A DNA stretch of 64,000 nt from HIMB11 sp965657135 (lineage in GTDB: Bacteria; Pseudomonadota; Alphaproteobacteria; Rhodobacterales; Rhodobacteraceae), in the NCBI GenBank assembly GCA_965657135.1, contig CBFHNF010000004.1, positions 91,337-155,336 on the forward strand, read 5' to 3'. Made by a program: the position numbers and the translations under genes. Below the pieces are notes generated by a model that was not told the origin of the DNA, searched no databases, and saw only the letters and a list, made by a program, of their open reading frames with translations. Numbering within the stretch: position 1 is the stretch's first letter; the number at the start of each line of letters is the position of its first letter. This document shows positions 8,713-16,064 of the stretch, piece after piece.

Positions 8713-10047
8713 TTATTTAATTGCGTCCCATGCTGCCTGAATGTTGTCGGCAGTTGTTTTTGCATCTTGGCCGTTCGCAAACGCTGTCATTTCTGACCAG
8801 AACGCGCCCGCGCCGATTGCACCTGGCATAAGGTCAGAAGCGTCGAAGCGGAATGTTGTTGCGTTTGATAGAATCTCGCCTTGCTTACGAAGCGCAGGTG
8901 TCGCATATGCGTTTAGGTCTGCACCTTTGTGCGCAGTAAGGAATGTACCTTGTGACATCCATGCTTCGTGTGCTGATGCTTCTTTCATGTACTCAAAGAA
9001 GGCACGTGTCGCAGGTGAGTCCTTGGTCATTGTCCAAAGTGTACCTGCACCCAATACTGGGTTACCTAGATCGATTGATGCGTATGGTGGGAAGTAGAAG
9101 AAGTCTGCTTCACCATTTGCAACTTCTTCACCCTTTTTCGGGAAGAACGCTGGAATGAATGACGCCTGACGGTGCATCATACAGCTTGCTGGTGATGAGA
9201 ATAGACCTTTTGGCGCATCGCCAAAGAATGTTGTCGCAACTGAGGATGCACCACCCGCAACATAGTCGTCGTTGCGTGAGAATTGGCCATAAACTTCCAT
9301 TGCGTTCAAAACTTCTGGGCTGTTGAACGGTAGATCGTTTGATACCCAGCGGTCATAATTTTCAGGAGACGTTGTGCGAAGCATGAGGTCTTCCATCCAG
9401 TCTGTCGCTGTCCAACCAGTCGCGTTGCCTGACTCTACGCCGATACACCAGGGTGTGTTTCCGTCTGCGACCATCTGATCAGACAGAGCAATCAATTCTT
9501 CCATTGTTGATGGAATTCCATAACCATTGTCTTCAAACTGCTCTGGTGAATACCAAACCAATGATTTAAGGTCCATTTTGAACGCGAAGCCATAGAAATT
9601 TTTGACGCCATCCGCGTTTGCATATGTACCTAGGTCGACCCATGACTGACCTGCACCGTAGTTTGCCGCCATCCAGTCAGCTGATTCTTGGCCTAGTGGG
9701 ACAAGGTGACCTTCTTTCGCCATGTCACCAGCCAAACCAGGCTGAGGGAAAATTGCGATGTTAGGTGCGTTGTTTGAACGAAGGTCTGCCACGATCAATG
9801 CCGCGAAATCACGAGAGCCAGAATATTTAACAACTGCGCCAGTCGCCTTTTCAAAGCAACTAACTGTGTTTGTTAGCATCTCTTCATCTTTGCCTTCCAT
9901 TGAGCCGGCGATTGTGATGACCTCACCGTCAAAGCGACCTAGGTCACCCAAAGCTGATGGTGTGTCACACACGTCAGCACTTGCAACTCCTGCAAGTGTG
10001 AAAGATGCAACAGCTGCCGCACCCAGTGTTTTGAAGTTGATAGTCAT
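8713..10047 (-). CDS. aglE: Alpha-glucoside ABC transporter periplasmic binding protein
   Basis: 444 residues. The signal peptide starts MTINFKTLGAAAVASF and has a likely cleavage after ASA near residue 24; there is no lipobox. It is an extracellular solute-binding family 1 protein with the ITIAGSMEGKDE-type opening of AglE proteins. The start at 10047 is chosen because GGGAG lies about seven bases upstream and because it gives a clean signal peptide; an upstream in-frame ATG at 10089 would add 14 unlikely residues. It is the first gene of the aglEFGAK operon and captures the glycoside for AglFG. Transcription is probably controlled by the divergent LacI-type gene through the palindrome at 10331. 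Confidence 0.9.
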   Translation of the reverse strand: MTINFKTLGAAAVASFTLAGVASADVCDTPSALGDLGRFDGEVITIAGSMEGKDEEMLTNTVSCFEKATGAVVKYSGSRDFAALIVADLRSNNAPNIAIFPQPGLAGDMAKEGHLVPLGQESADWMAANYGAGQSWVDLGTYANADGVKNFYGFAFKMDLKSLVWYSPEQFEDNGYGIPSTMEELIALSDQMVADGNTPWCIGVESGNATGWTATDWMEDLMLRTTSPENYDRWVSNDLPFNSPEVLNAMEVYGQFSRNDDYVAGGASSVATTFFGDAPKGLFSSPASCMMHRQASFIPAFFPKKGEEVANGEADFFYFPPYASIDLGNPVLGAGTLWTMTKDSPATRAFFEYMKEASAHEAWMSQGTFLTAHKGADLNAYATPALRKQGEILSNATTFRFDASDLMPGAIGAGAFWSEMTAFANGQDAKTTADNIQAAWDAIK

Positions 10048-10294
10048 AAAAATTTCTCCCAATTTTTTATGTTTGGTGCCATCCACCATTAGGAAAGAAG
10101 CGAACCGAAGGAACGCCCAATTCCGATATTTACCGCTAACATTTCCCCAATTTTGAGGTCAAGCAGCGCTCGCATTCAGCACGCGATTGGTACGATGTAG
10201 TGAGGAAATGTCTCACAAACCGTAACGCCATGCCTTCTCATTGCTAGGCAGACTATGCCCAAACAAACAGAACGCGTAAAGCGAAAATACATGG

Positions 10295-10316
10295 GATAGG
10301 TGATTTTTTACCTATC
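10295..10316 (-). other. Short hairpin in the aglE leader
   Basis: Inverted repeat GATAGGT / ACCTATC with an 8-base AT loop. It lies between the predicted aglE promoter and the aglE start, so it would form in the 5' untranslated RNA. The structure is seen; no function is known. Confidence 0.4.
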
Positions 10317-10330
10317 AGAAACCAAAAATT

Positions 10331-10346
10331 TTCAAAGCGCTTTGAA
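10331..10346. promoter_or_regulatory. LacI-family operator (predicted AglR site 1)
   Basis: A perfect 16-base palindrome, TTCAAAGCGCTTTGAA, with the central CG step common in LacI/GalR operators. It lies in the divergent aglE-aglR region, just downstream of the predicted aglE start point, where a bound repressor would block transcription. Confidence 0.7.
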
Positions 10347-10355
10347 TACAAAATC

Positions 10356-10384
10356 GTAAAGCAAAATATTCAAAGATATGTCAA
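10356..10384 (-). promoter_or_regulatory. Predicted aglE promoter
   Basis: On the minus strand a perfect -35 hexamer TTGACA (10379-10384) is followed 17 bases later by a weak -10 (CTTTAC, 10356-10361). The start point would then fall near 10349, immediately before the palindromic operator. The -10 match is poor, so the assignment is tentative. Confidence 0.4.
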
Positions 10385-10490
10385 GCACAAAATTTGGTTA
10401 TGCATTACAAAATATGGCATTATAACAGTGTAGACGGATGAATAATTAAAATATAAAAAGATTCAGCGTCGGGAGAACTCTCACCATAAA

Positions 10491-10506
10491 TTGAAACCGC
10501 TTTGAA
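10491..10506. promoter_or_regulatory. Second, imperfect operator at the aglR start
   Basis: TTGAAACCGCTTTGAA matches the perfect palindrome at 10331 at all positions of its right half and six of eight positions of the left half. It lies 13 bases before the aglR start codon, which suggests autoregulation. Confidence 0.5.
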
Positions 10507-10519
10507 TCAGGAGTGAAAA

Positions 10520-11542
10520 GTGAACCTGAAAGAGTTGTCAGAACTTTTGGGAATCTCTCAGACCACGATTTCACGTGCGTTGAATGGGTATCCTGAGGTG
10601 AGCGAAAATACACGTCGGAAAGTGGAAGAAGCCGCGCGCAAGCACAACTATATTCCGAATCGTGGCGCGTCCTCTCTGGCAACAGGTCGTTCGATGACGA
10701 TTGGTCATGTTTTGCCAGAATCGACGAGTCACGAATTGGTCAATCCGATTTTTGCCGATTTTATTGCGGGTGCGTCAGAAATATATAAAACGTGCAATTA
10801 TGATATGCTGTTTTCGTTTGTTAAAGAAAGCGATGGATCAGATATTTACGGATCCCTATTACGTCGTGGTGCAGTCGATGGTGTGGTCGTTCAAGCGCCA
10901 AAAGTTAATGATGAACGCATTCAAATTTTACAAAATGTCGGTTTACCCTTTGTTGTCCACGGGCGTTCCTCAAGTGCAGATGCGAACTATAGTTGGGTTG
11001 ACGTAAATAACAAACGCGCGTTTCAACGAGCAACGGATTTTTTGCTGGATCTGGGACACAGGCGAATTGCGCTGATAAATGGATTAGAAACCTTGGATTT
11101 TGCGCAGCGGCGTTTTTTGGGGTTCCAAACCGCAATTGAGGCACGGGGCTTGTCAATTGAATCCGATCTTACTCGCAATTCTGAAATGACTGAAATATTT
11201 GGCTATCAAACTGCGCGTGAAATGTTGTCATTGCCAAAACCGCCGACAGCAATACTGGTGGCATCTATGATTTCGGCTCTTGGTGTGCGCAGAGCTGTCC
11301 AGGATTGTGGGCTTGTCGCAGGAAAAGATGTGTCAATTGTAACGCACGACGATGAATTGTCATACCTTCGCAATGGTCAAGACGTTCCAATATTCACTGC
11401 TACACGTTCATCAGTCCGCGAAGCGGGTAGAATTGTTGCCCAAACTCTGATGCATAGAATCGAAAATCCTGATGCACCCAAGCGGGAAATATTGCTTGAA
11501 GCAGAGCTTGTGGTTGGATCGTCGACGGGCCCTGTTCAATAG
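10520..11542 (+). CDS. aglR: LacI-family repressor of the agl operon
   Basis: 340 residues. The N-terminal LacI helix-turn-helix is clear (LKELSELLGISQTTISRALN, residues 3-22), followed by the hinge region and a periplasmic-binding-protein-like effector domain (about 60-335). The start is annotated as GTG with AGGAG eight bases upstream. It is divergent from aglE, with two palindromic sites in the shared 472-base region. In Sinorhizobium aglR controls aglEFGAK in response to alpha-glucosides; the same is inferred here. It is convergent with the flavin reductase gene at 11573, and a weak hairpin lies between them. Confidence 0.87.
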   Translation: MNLKELSELLGISQTTISRALNGYPEVSENTRRKVEEAARKHNYIPNRGASSLATGRSMTIGHVLPESTSHELVNPIFADFIAGASEIYKTCNYDMLFSFVKESDGSDIYGSLLRRGAVDGVVVQAPKVNDERIQILQNVGLPFVVHGRSSSADANYSWVDVNNKRAFQRATDFLLDLGHRRIALINGLETLDFAQRRFLGFQTAIEARGLSIESDLTRNSEMTEIFGYQTAREMLSLPKPPTAILVASMISALGVRRAVQDCGLVAGKDVSIVTHDDELSYLRNGQDVPIFTATRSSVREAGRIVAQTLMHRIENPDAPKREILLEAELVVGSSTGPVQ

Positions 11543-11572
11543 ATCCTGTTTTTGGCGAATTCAGTGTTTCGC

Positions 11573-12049
11573 CTAGGCCGATTTGTATTCGCCGGACGCA
11601 AAGATTAGTGGCGATTTATTGCTCTTTGAAAATTCGGTGACTTTACCCACGATTATTGAGTGGTCGCCCCCATCAAAAACAGCATGCTTGCTGCAGACGA
11701 ACTGCGCAGCGCAACCGGCAAGATAGGGACTTCCAGAAATTGTATATTGCCAACTTATAGTCTCAGGGCCCTGAGCGGTTTTTGCAAATTCAGTGCATAA
11801 GTCTAGTTGATCGTGCGCCGCAACATGAATGACATATTCTTCCGCATTTACAAATGTGTCGTATCGGCGTGATGATTTTGCTGGCGACCACAGGACAAGC
11901 GGTGGATCAAGAGAAAGACTTGAAAAGCTGTTCGCTGTGATACCCATTGGTCCATCGGGACCCGCGCATGTAATAACCGTCACACCAGTTGCAAAAGTTC
12001 CTAAAGCGTCGCGAAATGCACGCTGATCTAAGTTCGTAGCAGTCGTCAT
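11573..12049 (-). CDS. smoA: FMN reductase, SmoA-like partner of the monooxygenase
   Basis: 158 residues, a complete flavin-reductase-like (HpaC/RutF-type) domain. The ITANSFSSLSLDPPLVLW segment is the usual flavin-binding signature. It uses NAD(P)H to make free FMNH2. It is the third gene of a minus-strand operon after the LLM monooxygenase and an aldo/keto reductase, with only eight bases between it and the reductase gene. In the sulfo-SMO pathway of Agrobacterium SmoA supplies FMNH2 to SmoC; order and families agree here. The flavin reductase family is certain; the SmoA assignment is inferred from context. Confidence 0.72.
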   Translation of the reverse strand: MTTATNLDQRAFRDALGTFATGVTVITCAGPDGPMGITANSFSSLSLDPPLVLWSPAKSSRRYDTFVNAEEYVIHVAAHDQLDLCTEFAKTAQGPETISWQYTISGSPYLAGCAAQFVCSKHAVFDGGDHSIIVGKVTEFSKSNKSPLIFASGEYKSA

Positions 12050-12057
12050 TATGATCC

Positions 12058-12948
12058 CTAAGCAACCTCACGCCCAAGCGCAGCGGTGTAAATTTCGTAC
12101 CATGTTTGGCGATCCATTTTTACGTCCAGTGCGGATGACATGCCCTTTATCCGTTCAATAGAATTTGTACCTAATACAGGTAGTATTCGAGAGGGGTGTG
12201 CCAAGAGCCATGCGATTGCAACTGCGGTTTCATCGACATTATTTTTCGTAGCAACCTTTCCCAACGCGTCCATGACGGCTGGGTGTTCGCCAGAGAATAA
12301 CGCACCGCCAGCCAAAGGTGACCATGCCATCAATGGTGTACCGATGCGCTGATGAAACGCGATATCGCCGTTTACGAACGCATCATGTGCTAAGACGCTT
12401 AGTTCAATTTGGTTGGTTGAGAGCTGATTTTTCATTGCAGATTGAAGCAATTCCCAGTCATAGGGTCGAAAGTTAGATACGCCCACACTTCGAACTTTGC
12501 CCGACGCAATAACCTCATCTAGCGCCGCTCCTGTTTCGTGATGGTCCATTAAGGGATCAGGACGGTGGATCAGCAAGAGGTCAATATGATCAATTCCCAT
12601 CAGGCGGAGCGAGTGATCGACTGAAGACAAAATATGCGAGCGTGACGTGTCATAATATTTTACAGGTGCGTCCGAATATCGTCCGACGGGTGCAACAATA
12701 TCACATTTGGTGACGATTTCCATTTTGTCGCGCAGATGCGTACCTGCCAATGCATTACCTAATATTTCTTCGGCCTCGTATCCACCATAAATATCGGCCT
12801 GATCAAAAGATGTAATTCCTTGATCTAGGCTGGCGTCGATCTTTGCGCGTACATGCTCGGCAGATGTATTATTATCATCGCCCAAACGCCACATGCCATA
12901 TACAATCCGAGAAAGGCTGACCTCGTTATTAAGGGAAATACGGTCCAT
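12058..12948 (-). CDS. smoB: Aldo/keto reductase, SmoB-like 6-oxo-glucose reductase
   Basis: 296 residues, a TIM-barrel aldo/keto reductase. The catalytic tetrad is visible as D49, Y54 (SFDQADIYGG), K81 (IVTKCDI) and H128 (LLLIHRPD). The start codon overlaps the monooxygenase stop (TAATG), so translation is coupled. In the sulfo-SMO pathway SmoB reduces 6-oxo-glucose, the product of sulfoquinovose desulfonation, to glucose with NADPH. Family membership is firm; the substrate is inferred from its place between SmoA- and SmoC-like genes. Other AKRs with the same fold act on many sugars and aldehydes. Confidence 0.72.
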   Translation of the reverse strand: MDRISLNNEVSLSRIVYGMWRLGDDNNTSAEHVRAKIDASLDQGITSFDQADIYGGYEAEEILGNALAGTHLRDKMEIVTKCDIVAPVGRYSDAPVKYYDTSRSHILSSVDHSLRLMGIDHIDLLLIHRPDPLMDHHETGAALDEVIASGKVRSVGVSNFRPYDWELLQSAMKNQLSTNQIELSVLAHDAFVNGDIAFHQRIGTPLMAWSPLAGGALFSGEHPAVMDALGKVATKNNVDETAVAIAWLLAHPSRILPVLGTNSIERIKGMSSALDVKMDRQTWYEIYTAALGREVA

Positions 12949-14102
12949 TATTTTCTCTCTCCTTGGCCCAGTGGTGTCATTGGTAAATCAGCAGGCACGC
13001 GTCCATACGCATGCGGAAGCGAGCAGGTCTTCATGTTTGGCAGAACCTTGGTTCCGAAATGCTTACATTCTTCAATATGTGGATAACCCGACAAAATGAA
13101 AGCGCGGACACCCATTTTTTGGTAGGCCTCTAATTCACTTAGTACTTGATCTGCAGATCCCACAATTGCGGCTCCACATCCAGATCGGGCACGACCAATC
13201 CCCGTCCATAAATGGGGTTCAACGTACCCAAACTCGTCTGCGTAATCACGGTTTTTTGCTTGATGAGATACGCCAAGTGATGTGCTATCCAATGCGCGAT
13301 CTCGAATCTTGCGACCATGTTCATCATCTAATTTTGAAACGATATATTCTGCATATTCTTTGGCCTCGGCTTCGGTATCACGTACAATAACGTGCACGCG
13401 CAATCCGTAATCCAATGTTCGATCATATCGATCTGCGACTGCATTAACGGCCTTCATGCGTTCTGCAATCTGATCTTTGGGTTCTGGCCACATCAAATAT
13501 ACATCACAATGCTTGCCACATAATTCCAACGCAGCGGGGGAATACCCACCAAAATATAGCAAAGGTCCCCCTGTTTGATAGGGTTTTGCCGGATCTGTGG
13601 TTAGGCCTTGAAAATTGTAAATATCACCTTGATAGTTGATTTCGTCTTGTGACCAGGCCTGCTTTAGAATCTCGACAACCTCGCGGGAACGTTGATACCG
13701 GTATTCACTATCGGCCTTTTCTCCTGGAAAATCGCTGCTGATGATATTTACGGTCAAGCGACCCTTCATCATGTGATCCAGAGTGGCGATTGTGCGGGCC
13801 AACATGATGGGTTGCATTTCTCCACACCGTACCGCGGCCAACATATTGATACGATCAGTAATCGGAGCGCAGCCTGCGACAAAGCTAAGTGTGTCCTGAC
13901 CAACTTGGTAGGATGAAGGGCACAGTATATTGCGAAATCCATGATCTTCCGCTGTTTTGACAATGCTGCTGCAGTGATCCCAAGATGAACGCAATGCGCC
14001 ATCTGGCTGACCCAAGAATTGGTAATCGTCGGAACACAGCGCCGAAAACCAAGACACCTCAACTGCGTCTAGATCAGGTGATGTAATTGGAACAACTGTC
14101 AT
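12948..14102 (-). CDS. smoC: FMNH2-dependent monooxygenase, SmoC-like sulfoquinovose monooxygenase
   Basis: 384 residues from ATG 14102, which has GAGGTG directly upstream; an in-frame ATG at 14117 adds five residues and also has a purine-rich site. It is a bacterial-luciferase-fold (LLM) protein closest in motifs to SsuD alkanesulfonate monooxygenases: ARTIATLDHMMKGRLTVNI, then SEYRYQRSREVVEILKQAW, and GYPHIEECKHFG near the C-terminus. SsuD relatives cleave C-S bonds with FMNH2 and O2, releasing sulfite and an aldehyde. With a flavin reductase, an aldo/keto reductase and a GntR regulator beside it, the likely substrate is sulfoquinovose, giving 6-oxo-glucose and sulfite. An alkanesulfonate monooxygenase is the main alternative. 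Confidence 0.72.
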   Translation of the reverse strand: MTVVPITSPDLDAVEVSWFSALCSDDYQFLGQPDGALRSSWDHCSSIVKTAEDHGFRNILCPSSYQVGQDTLSFVAGCAPITDRINMLAAVRCGEMQPIMLARTIATLDHMMKGRLTVNIISSDFPGEKADSEYRYQRSREVVEILKQAWSQDEINYQGDIYNFQGLTTDPAKPYQTGGPLLYFGGYSPAALELCGKHCDVYLMWPEPKDQIAERMKAVNAVADRYDRTLDYGLRVHVIVRDTEAEAKEYAEYIVSKLDDEHGRKIRDRALDSTSLGVSHQAKNRDYADEFGYVEPHLWTGIGRARSGCGAAIVGSADQVLSELEAYQKMGVRAFILSGYPHIEECKHFGTKVLPNMKTCSLPHAYGRVPADLPMTPLGQGERK

Positions 14103-14187
14103 GGACACCTCATGCATTCAATTACCCCTTGCGTAGCATCAGAATTGTAGTAGATCAATAGTATATCAATTTTAATTCTTAAGTCTG
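14103..14187. promoter_or_regulatory. Divergent control region of the smo-like locus
   Basis: A very AT-rich spacer between the monooxygenase and regulator genes. It holds two copies of ATCAAT, at 14154-14159 and 14165-14170, exactly 11 bases apart, and is flanked by AATTG and CAATT. This spacing suits a GntR-type regulator acting on both directions; the site itself is a prediction. Confidence 0.4.
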
Positions 14188-14883
14188 ATGAGCACACAAC
14201 AAAGCCTGCCAAAATATCTTCAAATTAGTGAACTGTTGATCCGTGAAATTGCTGCGGGACGACTTGAAGATGGTGCGCGGTTGCCTACAGAGCGTGACCT
14301 TTCTGCACAGCTGTCAACATCTGTGGGCACGCTGCGAAAATCACTTGCTGAGCTTGAACGTCAAGGACTTCTAGAGCGGGTGCAGGGATCAGGTAATTAC
14401 ATCCGCACGAAATCTGAAATTAGTTCGATATATTCGTTTTTCCGTGTCGAACTGCTCGATGGTGGCGGACTACCGAGGGCAGAAGTTTTAGATGTCTCAA
14501 AAGAGACAAAACCTACTAGTTTTCCCTTGTTTGGCTCTAATACCGCAGGATTTCGAATTCGTCGGATGCGATATTTGAATGATATTCCGGCGGTTTTGGA
14601 AGAGATTTGGTTAGATGCGGATCACGCAAATAAAATAACGCCAGCCGATCTTAATGAGGCGTTGTATGTATACTATCGAAAATCACTCAACATTTGGATA
14701 ACCAGGGTTGAAGATCGAATTGGGATTGATGAAAAACCCAATTGGTGCCCCAAAACACTTGCGCTTCCTGTGAATGCAGTGTGTGTACACCGACTAGGGT
14801 TCAATCAGTTTGATCAACCTGTTGAATTTTCCAAAAGTTGGATCAACTCAAAAGTCGCGCAATATGTGGCACGCATAAAGTAG
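14188..14883 (+). CDS. smoD: GntR-family regulator with UTRA domain, SmoD-like
   Basis: 231 residues. The N-terminal winged helix (about 8-75) includes LPTERDLSAQLSTSVGTLRK and GLLERVQGSGNYI, the GntR/HutC signature. The C-terminal ligand-binding UTRA domain (about 85-230) has the usual RIRRMRYLNDIPAVLEE strand pattern. It is divergent from the monooxygenase operon and upstream of the Gfo/Idh and glpD-like genes, so it probably controls both arms. In the Agrobacterium smo cluster the GntR regulator lies at the same place, next to smoC. The inducer is unknown from sequence. Confidence 0.8.
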   Translation: MSTQQSLPKYLQISELLIREIAAGRLEDGARLPTERDLSAQLSTSVGTLRKSLAELERQGLLERVQGSGNYIRTKSEISSIYSFFRVELLDGGGLPRAEVLDVSKETKPTSFPLFGSNTAGFRIRRMRYLNDIPAVLEEIWLDADHANKITPADLNEALYVYYRKSLNIWITRVEDRIGIDEKPNWCPKTLALPVNAVCVHRLGFNQFDQPVEFSKSWINSKVAQYVARIK

Positions 14884-14891
14884 GAGCAGTC

Positions 14892-15983
14892 ATGAAAACG
14901 GTTCATTATGGAATAATCGGTTGCGGAATGATGGGGCAAGAGCACCTGCGCAACATTGCATTGTTACCAGATGTGGAGGCGCGCGTGATTTATGAACCAG
15001 ACGTATTCATGCGGGAGGAAGCCGCCAAGTTGGCACCAAACGCAATCTTTGCCGACAGTGAAATGGCGGTGCTGAATGATCCTAATATCGATTGTATTTT
15101 GATAGTTTCTCCAAATCACAAACACCTGGAACAATTGGAATCTGCGTTGGATGCACCGCATCGTCCGATTTTAATGGAAAAACCACTGTTTACCCAAGAA
15201 GACGGTGCAAGCAGAATTCAAGCTTTTGCGGCCAAATATAGTGCTCCGGTGTGGGTCGCGATGGAATACCGCTACATGCCTCCTGTTGCGGCTCTGATTG
15301 ATAATCTCGATGCATCGACTGGCGGTACGCGCATGTTGACCATCCGTGAACATCGTTTCCCATTTTTGGAAAAAGTTGGTGACTGGAACAGATTCAACGC
15401 CAACAGTGGCGGTACATTTGTCGAAAAATGCTGCCATTTTTTTGATCTCATGCGGTTGATTTTGAAATCTGACCCAGTTCGCGTCATGGCCTCGGGGGGT
15501 CAGGCGGTTAATCACTTGGACGAAACATATGATGGTGATGTCCCGGATATTTGGGACCATGGGTATGTAATTGTTGATTTCGCAAGCGGCGCGCGTGCGA
15601 TGTTGGAACTATGTATGTTTGCGGAAGGCGCAAAATACCAGGAACATATTATTGCGACTGGTCCTGATGGCATAATCGAATCCTTGGTTCCTGGTCCCGA
15701 ACGATTTTGGCCAACAGAAACATTGGGCAACAGCCCGACGCCTAAATTAATCTTTAGCCCACGCAATCCGAAAGGGCCGATTGAAAAAGATATTCCTGTG
15801 GATCCAACCATTTTGGCCGCTGGAGATCACAATGGGTCGACCTTTTATCAACATCAGAAATTCGTTCATTTGGTGCGACATGGGGGCGTGCCTGAAGTAA
15901 CCCTTGATGATGGAATGTGGGCGGTCCGAATGGGGCAAGCTGCACAAGAAAGTGCGCGAACCGGTCAAGTGGTTATGTTGTAA
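14892..15983 (+). CDS. Gfo/Idh/MocA-fold protein; candidate NAD-dependent sulfoquinovosidase
   Basis: 363 residues. N-terminal Rossmann domain with GCGMMG (residues 10-15) and the EKP motif (96-98), then an alpha/beta C-terminal domain. The conserved histidine is H182, in KCCHFFD. The start at 14892 has TAGGAG upstream; the longer frame from 14838 overlaps the regulator. By family it could be a sugar dehydrogenase. Some members of this fold are glycosidases that use NAD in a redox-assisted mechanism (GH109, and the sulfoquinovosidase family GH188). As the locus has no GH31 sulfoquinovosidase, I propose that this protein cuts sulfoquinovosyl glycosides. The fold is certain; the activity is inferred. 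Confidence 0.6.
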   Translation: MKTVHYGIIGCGMMGQEHLRNIALLPDVEARVIYEPDVFMREEAAKLAPNAIFADSEMAVLNDPNIDCILIVSPNHKHLEQLESALDAPHRPILMEKPLFTQEDGASRIQAFAAKYSAPVWVAMEYRYMPPVAALIDNLDASTGGTRMLTIREHRFPFLEKVGDWNRFNANSGGTFVEKCCHFFDLMRLILKSDPVRVMASGGQAVNHLDETYDGDVPDIWDHGYVIVDFASGARAMLELCMFAEGAKYQEHIIATGPDGIIESLVPGPERFWPTETLGNSPTPKLIFSPRNPKGPIEKDIPVDPTILAAGDHNGSTFYQHQKFVHLVRHGGVPEVTLDDGMWAVRMGQAAQESARTGQVVML

Positions 15984-16064
15984 AACGAAAAAAAACGAAC
16001 ATCATTGACCAAAATCGAAAATCACGACATAACTGCGACCGATGAACAAGCGGAGTTGCGGAAC

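Noticed and set aside
11554..11573. Inverted repeat GGCGAA/TTCGCC between aglR and the flavin reductase gene
   Set aside because: The T run is on the wrong side of the stem for either gene, so it is not supported as an intrinsic terminator.
13078..13086. Exact DnaA-box-like TGTGGATAA
   Set aside because: It lies inside the smoC-like coding sequence as a single site; another single copy is inside moaE. With no cluster it is best seen as chance.
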